From Planctomycetota bacterium (GTDB taxonomy: Bacteria > Planctomycetota > UBA1135 > GCA-002686595), in assembly GCA_026692665.1 (NCBI GenBank), contig JAPLOF010000048.1:157733-221732 (forward strand): a stretch of DNA of 64,000 bases. Reading direction: 5' to 3'. Positions within the stretch are counted from its first letter, which is position 1. Every line of letters begins with the position of its first letter. Below the pieces are notes generated by a model. The model was given only the letters and a program-made list of their open reading frames with translations, was not told where the DNA came from and searched no databases. The position numbers and the translations under genes were made by a program. Shown piece by piece: positions 1 through 8,885 of this stretch.

Positions 1-552
1 CTTGCCGAAGGAGCGCAGGAGGTCCTGGAAACGCCGGTTGAAGATGCCGTCGCCGTCCAGCGTGCTCGCGCCGTAGCGCGCGCCGTACTCGCGGTGCGTC
101 CCGTACGAGTAGTTCACTTGCTGCGCACCGCCCGAGGTCGCGAGCCAGACGTCCCCGGCCGCGAGCCCGCCGTCCTTGCGCAGGATCTCGAAGAGCGTCG
201 GATCCTCGCCGCGCACGTTCTCGCGGATGCCCTTCTGCTCCGCGACGCCCGTGAACATGGAGAGAGCGGCGCCATAGTGCCCCAGGTTCGACGTGCGCGC
301 GCGCGGGTAGACCACGCCTTCGGCCGCCAGCGCGCGCAGGTTCGGCACGTTGTCCGGCGTCCCGAGCGTCTCGCGCGTCCGCACGCCGCCCGCGAAAGCC
401 ACGACGACGACGCGCTGCGTCTTGCGCTTGCCGAAGGCCGCGCCCGCGGAAACGCTCGTCGCCGCGCGCACCGAGGGCGCGAGACACGCCGCGGCCAGCG
501 CGGCTCCAGAGACCTTCAGCAACTCGCGACGATCGGAGGAAGGGCGGTCCAC
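1..552 (-). CDS. Tat-exported alkaline-phosphatase/sulfatase-superfamily protein (partial)
   Basis: Only the first 184 residues lie in the window; the gene continues past its left edge. The GTG start gives a twin-arginine signal peptide (RRELLKVSGAA at residues 8-18, ending near VRA), so the protein is probably exported folded. The mature N-terminus has a hydrophobic strand (RVVVVAFAGG), then a NLRALAAEGVVYPRART segment and a GAALSMFTGV segment, the order seen in the alkaline-phosphatase/sulfatase fold. The usual metal-binding Asp after the first strand is not obvious (AFAGG instead of a DG pair), and no C/S-x-P-x-R formylglycine motif is seen. It could be a non-sulfatase phosphoesterase or an inactive relative. 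It is divergent from the transporter that follows. Family assignment is moderate; the substrate is unknown. Confidence 0.6.
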   Translation of the reverse strand, partial: MDRPSSDRRELLKVSGAALAAACLAPSVRAATSVSAGAAFGKRKTQRVVVVAFAGGVRTRETLGTPDNVPNLRALAAEGVVYPRARTSNLGHYGAALSMFTGVAEQKGIRENVRGEDPTLFEILRKDGGLAAGDVWLATSGGAQQVNYSYGTHREYGARYGASTLDGDGIFNRRFQDLLRSFGK

Positions 553-794
553 GGGCCTCAATCCTGCGCGCGGCCGGGCGCGATGACCAGTCCGCGCGCG
601 CTCCCTCGAGCGTCGAACCGCGCCGGGTCCCCTCCCGCCGCCGGATTCGCTGCGCCCTTCCGCTCGTCCCCCCGAGCACCCTATTCTCGGACGTCCCCAT
701 CCCGGAAGCCGTCATCGACTCCTCTCCCCGCGGCAAGCTCCACCAGGTCCTCGGCGTCGCCTTCGGAGTCGCCGTCTCGGTCGGCGGCACGATC

Positions 795-2036
795 GTGGTC
801 GGCATCCTGCGCACCGGCGGCGACGTGGCGAGCCACCTGCCGAACACCGCCCTGTTCCTCGGGGTCTGGATCGTGGGCGGGATCTACGCGCTGCTCGGCA
901 CCATGTCGCTGGCCGAACCGGGAGCCATGGTCGCGCGCTCGGGCGGGCAGTACGGCATCGTGCACCGCGCCCTCGGGCCGTATCCCGGCTTCGTCGTCGG
1001 CTGGAGCGACTGGCTCTCCTGCGCCGCCTCGGTGGCCCTGATCGCGATGGTCTTCGGCGAGTACCTGATGCCCCTGGTGCCCGACCTGCCCGGCGGGCAG
1101 CAGGCCGTGGCCTGTGGCGTGACGCTCGCCCTGGGCCTGCTCCAGTGGCGCGGCATCCGGAGCGGCGACATCGCCCAACAGCTCTTGAGCGCGTTCAAGG
1201 CACTGGCCTTCGGCGCGCTCATCATCGCCTGCTTCGTGTTCCCGGTCTCCGATCGCCCCGCCGCCGCACCCGTGGACCTGCCCGTCGGGACCGCGTTCTT
1301 CGCCGCACTCGTCCTGGCGATGCAGTCGGTGATCTACACGTACGACGGCTGGACCAGTCCGCTCTACTTCGGCGAGGAGACCGTCAACCCCGGCCGCACC
1401 ATCCCGCGCGCGATGATCGGCGGCGTGCTGGTGGTGATCGCCATCTACGTGCTGCTCAACCTGGCCTTCGTCCACGTGCTGGGCGTCGCGGCAATGGCGG
1501 GCGATCCGTTCGTGGCCGCGACCGCCGGCCATGCCCTCTTCGGCGACCGCGGGGACCTGATCCTGCGCGTCCTGGTGCTCGGATCGCTGCTGGGCGGTCT
1601 GAACGCGGTCATGCTCACCACCTGCCGCGTGCCGCTCGTGATGAGCCGCGACGGGCTGATGCCGCCGGCTTTCGATCGCGTGAACAAGGGCGGCACGCCG
1701 ACCGTCACCCACTGGGTCGGCATCGGCATCGCGCTGGGCTTCATCCTGAGCGGCACCTTCGAGTCCGTGCTGGCGCTCGCCGCGTTCTTCTTCGTGGCGA
1801 ACTACGTCCTCTCCTTCACCTCGGTCTTCGCTCTGCGCCGGAACGAGCCGGACGCGCCGCGCCCCTACCGCGTGCCGGGCTTTCCGTACACGACCGGCCT
1901 GGTGCTCCTCGGCTCCATCGCATTCCTGGTCGGCGCGGTGCTGAGCGACCGCGCGAACAGCGTGCGGTCGCTGCTGCTACTCGCCGCGAGTTACCCCGCC
2001 TACCGGCTGATCCTGCGGATGCGACCCGCTCCGTAG
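795..2036 (+). CDS. APC-family amino acid permease
   Basis: This is a 12-TM-type amino acid/polyamine/organocation transporter of the inner membrane. The window shows successive hydrophobic segments, a conserved IYTYDGWTSPLYFGEE stretch in the middle and the typical late motif RRNEPDAPRPYRVPGFP. The given start (GTG 795) is the first standard start codon in frame, but it cuts into TM1: homology-like sequence (GVAFGVAVSVGGTIVVGILR) begins about 35 codons upstream, and the frame stays open to at least position 549 with no ATG, GTG or TTG in reach. A TATTCT hexamer at 682-687 suggests transcription starts near 694. A non-standard start (ATC 699 or similar) or a sequence error is likely. A DDAH-type enzyme follows after 27 bp, so the imported solute may be an amino acid or methylated arginine (inference). 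Confidence 0.8.
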   Translation: MVGILRTGGDVASHLPNTALFLGVWIVGGIYALLGTMSLAEPGAMVARSGGQYGIVHRALGPYPGFVVGWSDWLSCAASVALIAMVFGEYLMPLVPDLPGGQQAVACGVTLALGLLQWRGIRSGDIAQQLLSAFKALAFGALIIACFVFPVSDRPAAAPVDLPVGTAFFAALVLAMQSVIYTYDGWTSPLYFGEETVNPGRTIPRAMIGGVLVVIAIYVLLNLAFVHVLGVAAMAGDPFVAATAGHALFGDRGDLILRVLVLGSLLGGLNAVMLTTCRVPLVMSRDGLMPPAFDRVNKGGTPTVTHWVGIGIALGFILSGTFESVLALAAFFFVANYVLSFTSVFALRRNEPDAPRPYRVPGFPYTTGLVLLGSIAFLVGAVLSDRANSVRSLLLLAASYPAYRLILRMRPAP

Positions 2037-2063
2037 ACGCGACGCCGTCCTCTCCCGACACGC

Positions 2064-2855
2064 ATGCACCCGCACGGCACCCACTTCACGCGCGCCATCG
2101 TCCGGACCCCGTCGGCCTCCTTCGCCGAAGGCATCACCACCGCGGGCCTCGGCGCGCCCGACCTGCAACGCGCGCTGGCGCAGCACGCCGCGTACTGCGA
2201 AGCCCTGGCACGACTGGGCCTCGCGGTCACCACGCTGCCGCCCGACGACGCCCATCCCGACTCCACCTTCGTCGAGGACACGGCCGTCGTGACCGAGCGC
2301 GGAGCCATCCTGGCGCGCCCGGGCGCGCCGAGCCGCCTGGGCGAGATCGCCGCGATGCGGTCCGCGCTCGAAAAGCACTGCGGCGACCTCGCCGCCATCT
2401 GCGCGCCGGGAACCCTCGACGGAGGCGACATCTGCCAGGCCGGCACGCACTTCTTCATCGGCCTCTCGCGACGAACCAACTCGGAAGGCGCGCGGCAGCT
2501 GACCCTCTGGCTGGAACGCGCGGGCTACACCGCCAGCACGGTCGACATCCGGGACGACATCACGCTCCTCCACCTGAAGAGCGGGATCGCCTGGCTCGGC
2601 CCGGAGGCCTTGGTGGTGGCCGAATCCCTCGCGAGCCTCCCGGACCTCGCCGCCGATCACCGGCTGATCGCCGCGCGCGCCGAGACCTACGCGGCCAACT
2701 GCGTCCGCATCCACGACGCGGTGCTGATGGCGGCCGGCTACCCGGCGCTCGCGGAGCGGGTTGCCGCGAGTGGCCTGCGGGTGGTCACGCTCGAGATGTC
2801 GGAGTTCCGGAAGATGGATGGTGGGCTGAGCTGCTTGTCGATCCGGATCCCGTAG
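2064..2855 (+). CDS. ddaH: Dimethylarginine dimethylaminohydrolase family protein
   Basis: This 263-aa guanidine-modifying hydrolase probably converts N-omega-methylated arginine to citrulline plus a methylamine, in the cytoplasm. It shows the pentein-fold landmarks of DDAH: an acidic FVEDTAVV motif near residue 72, GTLDGGDI near residue 118, the catalytic His in LLHLKSG near residue 174, and the nucleophilic Cys close to the C-terminus in GGLSCLSIR. The length matches bacterial DDAH (about 255-265 aa). It follows the APC permease by 27 bp in the same direction, which suggests a small import-and-degrade operon for a guanidino compound. Ornithine- or arginine-type amidinotransferase relatives are longer. 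The exact substrate cannot be fixed from sequence. Confidence 0.88.
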   Translation: MHPHGTHFTRAIVRTPSASFAEGITTAGLGAPDLQRALAQHAAYCEALARLGLAVTTLPPDDAHPDSTFVEDTAVVTERGAILARPGAPSRLGEIAAMRSALEKHCGDLAAICAPGTLDGGDICQAGTHFFIGLSRRTNSEGARQLTLWLERAGYTASTVDIRDDITLLHLKSGIAWLGPEALVVAESLASLPDLAADHRLIAARAETYAANCVRIHDAVLMAAGYPALAERVAASGLRVVTLEMSEFRKMDGGLSCLSIRIP

Positions 2856-3002
2856 CGCAGGCCGTCGGGAGACTGGCCCAGTTCCGTGGTCGTCCGCGCC
2901 GCGGGGCCCAGGACCTGGTTTCCCGGAGATCCCGCACACCATCCCTGGGGTGAGCTCGTCCCGAACCCCACGCAAGGCCAGCGGACTGGGTCAGCTTCCC
3001 GT

Positions 3003-4331
3003 TCAGCTCCCCGCGGGTGTCGGCAGTCGGATCGCGAACGCCGCGCCGCCACCCTCCCGGTTACGGGCGGTCAGAGTGCCGCCGTGGGCCTGGACGATGC
3101 CGTACGACACGGACAGGCCCAGACCCGAACCGCCGCTCGTGGTGAAGAACGGGTCGAAGAGGCGCGGCAGCACGTCGGGCGGGATGCCGGGGCCTTCGTC
3201 GGCGATCTCGAGCTCGATGGCGTGCACCGGAGAGGTCAGACGCCGGGCGGAGATCTGGACGCGTCCCGTGCCGTTCATCGCCTGGCCGGCGTTCAGGAGC
3301 AGGTTCACGACGACCTGTTCGAGGCGGCCGGCGTCGCCGACCACCACGAGCGGCGCCGAGAGCCCGTCCATCGCGATCTCCACGTGAGCGAGCTTCTGCG
3401 AGTAGGCCGCGAGCTTCGTGGCGCGCTCGACGGCGGCGGCCAGATCGGCCTCGCCGCGCTCGTTCACCGGTCGCGCGAAGCGCAGCAGGTCGCGGACGAT
3501 CTCGCGGATGCGCCCGAAGCCGTGCTCGACGAGGTCCAGCCAGCGCGCGCGGTCCTCCGGGCTCGCGCCCTCGTTGCGCAGGAGCTTCAGGTAGTTGCGG
3601 ATGCCCTCGAGCGGGTTGTTGATCTCGTGCGCGACCCCGGCGGTCAAGAGGCCCAGCGAAGCGAGGCGCTCGTGGATGGCGAGCGACCGCTCGATCTCGC
3701 GTTCGCGCGTGCGGTCGCGCAGGCTCACCTGGACGATCGGACCGTCCTCGAGGGCGATCGCGGCACAGCGCGCGTCGACGACGAGCTCCGCCACGCCCTT
3801 GCCGCGCATCGAGACGTCGGTCCGGGCGATCGCCTCGCCGCCGGCGCCGGCCGCGCGCAGGATCGCGTCCTGGAGATCCGAGACTTCGCCGCCGGCCACG
3901 TCCGCCAACGACCGCGGACTCGTGTCGGCGGGCAGGTCGAACAGGTCGCGCGCCCGCGCGTTCCACTCGATCACGCTCGAGTCGCGCGGATCGACGACCA
4001 GCAGGGCGTCGGCGGCGCCTTCGAGCAGCGTGCGGTACTTCTGGGACTCGCGCTGGATCTTGGTCAGGTACTCCTCGGTCTCGCGCCAGCGGAGGACCTG
4101 CGTCCGCAGGCGGTGGAACAGGACCCCGGCGAAGCCGGCGCCCGCCACGGCGAGGACGACGATCCCGAGCGTCCAGCGCGCCCGTTCGTCGGCGCCCAGG
4201 CGGGCCAGGACCGCGGAGCCGGCGAGCGCGCCGGTCGCGCCCAGCAACCCGAAGAAGAGGGCCAGCCGCAGGTGCCCGAACGGCCGGCCGATCGGCTTCC
4301 GAGCGGCGCGGACCAGGTCGCCGGCTTTCAT
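3003..4331 (-). CDS. Membrane PAS-containing sensor histidine kinase
   Basis: The 442-aa protein has two N-terminal membrane segments (about residues 22-44 and 53-73) with a very short loop between them, a PAS domain (about 95-205; LLVVDPRDSSVIEWNA), a HisKA dimerisation/phosphoacceptor domain with the H-box AGVAHEINNPL (His235), and a C-terminal HATPase with N box (NLLLNAGQAM), G1 (DEGPGI) and G2 (GGSGLGLSV). The AHEINNPL form is typical of NtrB/AtoS-like and hybrid-system kinases. No response regulator is adjacent, so it is an orphan in this window. It is convergent with ddaH. A TAGCAT hexamer lies 6 nt before the ATG, so the mRNA may be leaderless. Confidence 0.93.
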   Translation of the reverse strand: MKAGDLVRAARKPIGRPFGHLRLALFFGLLGATGALAGSAVLARLGADERARWTLGIVVLAVAGAGFAGVLFHRLRTQVLRWRETEEYLTKIQRESQKYRTLLEGAADALLVVDPRDSSVIEWNARARDLFDLPADTSPRSLADVAGGEVSDLQDAILRAAGAGGEAIARTDVSMRGKGVAELVVDARCAAIALEDGPIVQVSLRDRTREREIERSLAIHERLASLGLLTAGVAHEINNPLEGIRNYLKLLRNEGASPEDRARWLDLVEHGFGRIREIVRDLLRFARPVNERGEADLAAAVERATKLAAYSQKLAHVEIAMDGLSAPLVVVGDAGRLEQVVVNLLLNAGQAMNGTGRVQISARRLTSPVHAIELEIADEGPGIPPDVLPRLFDPFFTTSGGSGLGLSVSYGIVQAHGGTLTARNREGGGAAFAIRLPTPAGS

Positions 4332-4337
4332 CGGGGC

Positions 4338-4343
4338 ATGCTA
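4338..4343 (-). promoter_or_regulatory. Putative -10 element of histidine kinase gene (leaderless)
   Basis: On the minus strand TAGCAT is followed by 6 nt (gccccg) and the ATG of the histidine kinase. This spacing would place the transcription start at or next to the start codon. No convincing -35 is visible. The same hexamer occurs beside the poly-G tract at 41149-41154. Confidence 0.35.
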
Positions 4344-4566
4344 CTCGGCCGGGGACGCGTTCCTCGACGGCGTCGGGGCGTCGGGCGATGGACGCAGGAG
4401 CTACGGCTGGGGCGCATAGATCGTACGCAGGGGGAGGCGCAGGCCGGCGGCGCCGGGTTTCCTGAGGCAGTTCCAACACGGCGCCTGTTCCAAGGCTCAC
4501 TCCCCCCCCGAGGCGCACGCTCCCCACGACGCGGCGCGCCGGATCCTCCCCACCCCACCTGCCGAC

Positions 4567-5418
4567 ATGATCCTCCTGCACCCTGCGCTTCGCCGCAGCC
4601 TCGCCTTCTGTGCCTCCGCCGCGATCTGTGCCTCGGCCGCGTTCGCCCAGGGCGACAACGGATTCCTGCGCGGCACGGGTCACTCGGACATCGTCCTGAC
4701 CTTCAATCGCGACTCCTACGACGAGTTCTGGGTCGGGAACGACAAGGTCTCGGATCCGGCCGTGGGCAAGGTCACGCGCGACTCCTACGCGTTGTACGCG
4801 GCGTACGGCCTGCGCGACGACATGGACCTCGTGTTCAGCGGTTCCTACGTGAAGGCGGAGTCCGACGGGAACGCCGGCTTCGAGGACGAGAGCGATCTGC
4901 AGGATGCCTACCTGGGCGCGAAGTGGCGCTTTTGGACCAACATCCAGGACAAGCATGGCTTCGCCCTCCTGTTCGCACCCTCGGTCAAGTTGCCGATGAC
5001 CGACTACGAGGACAACGCGGTCACGGCGATCGGCGACGGCCAGGTCGACCTGCGCGGGCGCCTGATCGCGCACTACCAGATGGCGAATGGCTTCTACGCC
5101 GCGCTCGAGAGCGGCTACGACGTCCGCAACGGCGCGCCGAAGGACGAGGTGCCGCTGAACCTCTCGGTCGGAGCCACGTTCGGCATGGTGACACTCACGC
5201 CGTTCTACAGCCGCGTGTTCAGCCAGGGCGGCCCGGACATCGGCGCCCCCGGATTCACGTTCCCGAGCGTCCAGGAGGAGTACAGCCGCGTGGGTCTCGG
5301 CGCGTACGTCCGCATTGGCGACGGCTTCGGCCTGACCGGCATGTGGCGCACGACGATCGACGGGCTCAACACGGGCGATGTCGAGTCGTTCTCCCTGGGG
5401 CTCGTCGTCCGCTTCTGA
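4567..5418 (+). CDS. Outer-membrane beta-barrel protein
   Basis: The 283-aa protein has a Sec signal peptide (cleavage near ASAAFAQ, residue 28) and then a chain of alternating amphipathic strands (LYAAYGLRDDMDLVFSGSY, GFALLFAPSVKLP, FYAALESGYDVRN, FGLTGMWRTTIDGL). It ends with VVRF, the C-terminal aromatic signature recognised by the BAM machinery. The middle (APSVKLPMTDYEDNAVTAIGDGQVDLRGRL) resembles transporter-like barrels of the MetA/phenol-degradation family. It probably sits in the outer membrane as a channel or structural barrel. It stands alone between a divergent kinase and a downstream FG-GAP protein. The transported solute is unknown. Confidence 0.75.
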   Translation: MILLHPALRRSLAFCASAAICASAAFAQGDNGFLRGTGHSDIVLTFNRDSYDEFWVGNDKVSDPAVGKVTRDSYALYAAYGLRDDMDLVFSGSYVKAESDGNAGFEDESDLQDAYLGAKWRFWTNIQDKHGFALLFAPSVKLPMTDYEDNAVTAIGDGQVDLRGRLIAHYQMANGFYAALESGYDVRNGAPKDEVPLNLSVGATFGMVTLTPFYSRVFSQGGPDIGAPGFTFPSVQEEYSRVGLGAYVRIGDGFGLTGMWRTTIDGLNTGDVESFSLGLVVRF

Positions 5419-5738
5419 GTCCTGAGACGCGACGGAGCGCGGACCCGTCCTCGCGCGCGGCGGCTCCGCGACCCGATCCTCGAAGAGCGAGCGGGCGGTC
5501 CCAGCGGACCTCCGCGTCCGGTCCTCGTTGGAGGAGTCCACGTGCGCACCACGGTCCAGGCGGCGGAACGCTGCGTCTGACACCGCGGACGCGCACGCCC
5601 CGAAATCGCTGCATGCGGCTATCGTGACGAGCGTTCCTTGGGCGCTCGTCTCGTGTTCGACCGGCAGTCGCCGCGTTTCCCTGAGCGCGGCGGGTCACGG
5701 GATCGGCGTCCTCAACCCACTCTCTCTTGGAGGTCGTC
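5419..5738. other. Intergenic region, no gene recognised
   Basis: This 320-bp gap separates the barrel protein from the FG-GAP protein. I see no protein with family character and no RNA gene. The last bases hold a strong Shine-Dalgarno (ggagg at 5729-5733) for the next gene; a promoter must lie here but no clear hexamer pair stands out. Confidence 0.5.
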
Positions 5739-7667
5739 ATGAGCGATTCCCTGCGCGGGCGGTTCGCCGCCGCGAGCGTCACCTTGGTCCTGCTCGGGCA
5801 GGCTGCGTTGGCGCAGCTCACGGTGGTGTCGATCGATCCGCCGATCAACGCCGTCAACCGCCCGCCGAACGCGAGCATCGTGATCGACTTCGATCGTGCG
5901 GTCTCGGCGGCGACGCTCTCCGAGGTCGAGTTCTACGGCAACAACAGCGGCCGTATCGCCGGCACGCTCGCGCTCGAGAACGCCGACCGACGCCTGCGCT
6001 TCACGCCGGCCCGCCCGTACTTCGCGGGCGAGAAGATCTGCACGTCGATGTCGCACGACCTGCGGGCGAGCGACGGCACCTTCCTCCGGCAGGCCGGCTA
6101 CACGGCGTGCTTCCGCGTGAAGGCGTCCCCCGCGTCGATGACCTTCACGAACATCGGGAGCTGGTTCACCGATCCGGGCAATTTCACGCGCATCTATGGC
6201 GGTCAGATGTGCGACTTCAACGGTGACGACTACATCGACATGGCCGCCGTCAGCGAGGTCTCGGCCGACGTCCGGATGTTCCGGAACCTCGCGGATGGAA
6301 CCGGCTCGTTCGAGCACGTGCCCTCGAACATCGTCGGGGTCGACAACGAGCCCTCGCCCAACGAGAACGCCGACCTGAACGGCGACCAGTGGATCGACAT
6401 GGTCACGTGCAACGGGAACGGCGGCTCCGTGTCCGTGCTGCTCGGCAACGGACCGGCCACGTTCGCGCCTTCGGTCTCGTATCCCATGGCGCTGTACCCG
6501 CACGGCCTCGCCCTGCTCGATTGCGATGGCGACGGCGACATCGACATCGTCACGGCCAACACGGGCTCGAGCAACCTCACGTTGCGCAAGAACAACGGCG
6601 ACGGCACGTTCGGGCCCATCACGTCCTTCGAAGGCGGCGGCGACGGCGAGTACTCGCTGGCCGCGGAGGACATGAACAACGACGGCATCGTCGATCTCGT
6701 GTGCGGGCTGCGCTTCAGCCAGCTCTTCGTCGTGCACAGGGGCAACGGCGACGGGACGTTCACTCCACAACCCTCCCAGAGCGCGGGCGGCCAGACCTGG
6801 ATGATCGCGTGCGGCGACATCGACGGCGACGGGAAGGTCGACGTGTCCAGCGCCAACAGCTTCTCGAGCTCGGGTTCGATCCTGCGCGGGAACGGGAACG
6901 GGACCCTGCAGGCTCCACAGGTGGTCCCCACGGGCGGCCACACGAACGCGACGGACATCGCCGACCTCGACGGCGACGGTGACCTCGACTGGGTGCTCTC
7001 GTCCTTCGGCGCGCAGGAGTGGCGGCTCTACCGGAACGACGCCGGCGTGTTCAACCTCGTGACGAGCTTCCCGTCGAACGCGAATCCGGCTTGTGCTTCC
7101 CTGGCCGACATCGACAACGATGGCGACATCGACATGATCTTCTGGACGGAGACGTCGGACGAGATCATCACGATGGAGAACGGGGCCCTCGACTCCGCGA
7201 CGTACTGCTACGGCACGGCGGTGAGTTGCCCGTGCGCGAACGCCGGACTCGCGGGACACGGTTGCGAGCACTCCTTCGCGATCGGTGGCGGGCTCTTGAA
7301 CGCGCAAGGGCGGGCGAGCGTCGCCAACGACTCGGTCGCGCTCGTGGCGGGCGGATTGCCGCCGACGGCCTCGACCCTCTTCTTCCAGGGTGACGGGCAG
7401 GTCGCGGGCGGAGCGGGCCAGGCGTTCGGCGACGGGCTGCGCTGCGCTGGAGGGGCCGTGATCCGTCTCGGAACGCGCAGCGCGGTCAACGGCTACGTCG
7501 GCTACGGCGCAGGGCAGGTCGGTGACGTGCCCGTGTCCATCCGCGGTGCCGTCCCGCCTTCGGGCGCGACCCGCTTCTACCAGGGCTGGTACCGGAACGC
7601 GGCGTCCTTCTGCAGCGCGAGCACGTTCAACCTGACGAACGGCGTGCGCGTCACGTGGACTCCCTGA
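5739..7667 (+). CDS. Secreted FG-GAP/VCBS repeat protein with SbsA-type Ig domain
   Basis: The ATG at 5739 is chosen because ggagg lies 5 nt upstream and a signal peptide follows (cleavage near ALAQ). Residues about 25-125 form an SbsA/Big_5-like Ig domain (VVSIDPPINAVNRPPNASI). Residues about 145-480 carry FG-GAP/VCBS repeats with Ca-binding loops of DxDxDG type (DCDGDGDIDIV, DIDGDGKVDV, DLDGDGDLDWV, DIDNDGDIDMI), folding as an extracellular integrin-like propeller. The last about 150 residues are a separate Cys-containing domain (SCPCANAG through FGDGLRC to a terminal TNGVRVTW) that looks like a domain recurring at the C-termini of planctomycete secreted proteins; it may serve in anchoring or sorting (inference). 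A strong terminator hairpin follows. Its cell-surface role is unknown. Confidence 0.82.
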   Translation: MSDSLRGRFAAASVTLVLLGQAALAQLTVVSIDPPINAVNRPPNASIVIDFDRAVSAATLSEVEFYGNNSGRIAGTLALENADRRLRFTPARPYFAGEKICTSMSHDLRASDGTFLRQAGYTACFRVKASPASMTFTNIGSWFTDPGNFTRIYGGQMCDFNGDDYIDMAAVSEVSADVRMFRNLADGTGSFEHVPSNIVGVDNEPSPNENADLNGDQWIDMVTCNGNGGSVSVLLGNGPATFAPSVSYPMALYPHGLALLDCDGDGDIDIVTANTGSSNLTLRKNNGDGTFGPITSFEGGGDGEYSLAAEDMNNDGIVDLVCGLRFSQLFVVHRGNGDGTFTPQPSQSAGGQTWMIACGDIDGDGKVDVSSANSFSSSGSILRGNGNGTLQAPQVVPTGGHTNATDIADLDGDGDLDWVLSSFGAQEWRLYRNDAGVFNLVTSFPSNANPACASLADIDNDGDIDMIFWTETSDEIITMENGALDSATYCYGTAVSCPCANAGLAGHGCEHSFAIGGGLLNAQGRASVANDSVALVAGGLPPTASTLFFQGDGQVAGGAGQAFGDGLRCAGGAVIRLGTRSAVNGYVGYGAGQVGDVPVSIRGAVPPSGATRFYQGWYRNAASFCSASTFNLTNGVRVTWTP

Positions 7668-7680
7668 CATGGATGGACCT

Positions 7681-7696
7681 GTCAACCCCCGTTGAC
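7681..7696. terminator. Small perfect hairpin after FG-GAP gene
   Basis: GTCAAC, a CCCC loop and GTTGAC form a perfect 6-bp stem just after the FG-GAP stop codon. It precedes a much larger hairpin and may be part of the same 3' end structure. Confidence 0.4.
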
Positions 7697-7719
7697 GGGT
7701 TCGCTCGCTGAATCTTGTT

Positions 7720-7753
7720 CGAGGCCTGGTGCGCATCGGCGCGCCGGGCCTCG
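7720..7753. terminator. Long bidirectional terminator hairpin
   Basis: Starting with CGAGGCC and ending with GGCCTCG, the sequence folds into a 15-bp stem (two G-T wobbles) around a 4-nt ATCG loop. It lies between two convergent genes (stops at 7667 and 7776), so it can serve both. There is no long T-tract, which is usual in such GC-rich genomes. Confidence 0.7.
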
Positions 7754-7775
7754 AGCGCATCTTGTCTCCCTGCCC

Positions 7776-8801
7776 TCAGCCCTGCTGGTACTCGGGCGCC
7801 GTGACCAGCGCGAGCACGATCGTGCGCGGCTGACAGGCGGGATCGCGCCACGAGGCCAGGAACTCGGCCAGTTCCTCGGGCTTCGGAACACGGCCCAGGA
7901 AACGCGCGAACTGATCCCGGATCCAGGTCTCGGCGTCGGAGACCTGCTCGCGTCCAGGCAGGGTCGCGCGCTTCGACTCGATCACGAGCCGCGCGAGGAC
8001 CGCGCGCAGCGGCGCGGGATCCGCGAGGGCGTCGAGCGCCTCGCGCATCGTCTCCGCCTCGGCTTCGGAAGGCAGCTTGCCCGTCACGTCGACGAAGAGC
8101 GCGCGCACGAACGCGCGGTTCGACAACGGAGCGCGCCGCGCGAGCCGCTCGTCCCACGCTTCGGACAGGAACCACGCGCGGCACAGGTCGCGGAATCTCG
8201 CGGGCTCGCGCTGGAACTCGACGGCCCACGCCGTCAGGGCCTTGGGCTCGGGCGGAACGCGCAGGATCCGCGCGTATTGCCGGGCGAGGAAGTGTCGCGC
8301 GAACGCCTCGCTCTGGATGGCGTTGGTGACCACGTCGGCCTGCGTGCGGGCGGGCGCGCCCAGGAACGTGACGGCGCCGCCGTCGTAGGCCTTCTTGCCC
8401 AGCGCGAGTTCACGCGCGTTGCGCTCGACCTCGAGGCCGGCCAGTTGCTCCATCACGACGGTGACGAACGTGTCCGCGCCCGGATTGCGCGCTTCGAAGT
8501 TGGGCGAGAGCGCAATGCGGTGCACGGCCGCGCGCACGTCGAGCTTCCCGGTGGCGATCGCTTCGGGGATCGCGCCGATCGTCTCCGAGCGGGGCGCGAA
8601 GTTGTTCACGAGCAGGAAGTACCAGAGCTCCTCGTCGAGCCACTGCCTCCAGGCCTCGGGCGCCGCGAGCAGCGCGTCGACGAGTTCCGCCCGCGGCCGC
8701 CCCGGCCAGCGCAACGACTCCTCGAGGAAGGGCGGCCGGCCGACCAGGTCCTGGTACGCCGCGCGAACGGCGCGCGCGTCGAGCGGGAGGCTGGTCTGCA
8801 T
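7776..8801 (-). CDS. Helical-repeat protein of unknown function (DUF1549/DUF4214-like units)
   Basis: Start chosen at ATG 8801 (MQTSLPLDARAV), giving 341 aa; no signal peptide is seen. The protein is made of three or four related helical units with the pattern x-Y/F-x-x-L-x-G-R/K-x-P-x-x-E followed by a downstream SPEF/APEY-like end: AYQDLVGRPPFLEE near residue 15, ALFVDVTGKLPSEAE near 225, QFARFLGRVPKPEE near 305, ending in TAPEYQQG. This resembles both the TGLPPTPEE start of DUF1549 and DUF4214 repeats. It lies next to a Vgb-like propeller and faces the PSD1/DUF1501 pair, so a shared pathway is possible (inference). I cannot name a function. Confidence 0.6.
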   Translation of the reverse strand: MQTSLPLDARAVRAAYQDLVGRPPFLEESLRWPGRPRAELVDALLAAPEAWRQWLDEELWYFLLVNNFAPRSETIGAIPEAIATGKLDVRAAVHRIALSPNFEARNPGADTFVTVVMEQLAGLEVERNARELALGKKAYDGGAVTFLGAPARTQADVVTNAIQSEAFARHFLARQYARILRVPPEPKALTAWAVEFQREPARFRDLCRAWFLSEAWDERLARRAPLSNRAFVRALFVDVTGKLPSEAEAETMREALDALADPAPLRAVLARLVIESKRATLPGREQVSDAETWIRDQFARFLGRVPKPEELAEFLASWRDPACQPRTIVLALVTAPEYQQG

Positions 8802-8885
8802 GCGGCCGAGGATATCCCGCGGCGGGCGACCGAGCGCGGAGCGAGGAGCCGGGCCCGCCCCTCGTTCGCACACTCCCGACCGAGC

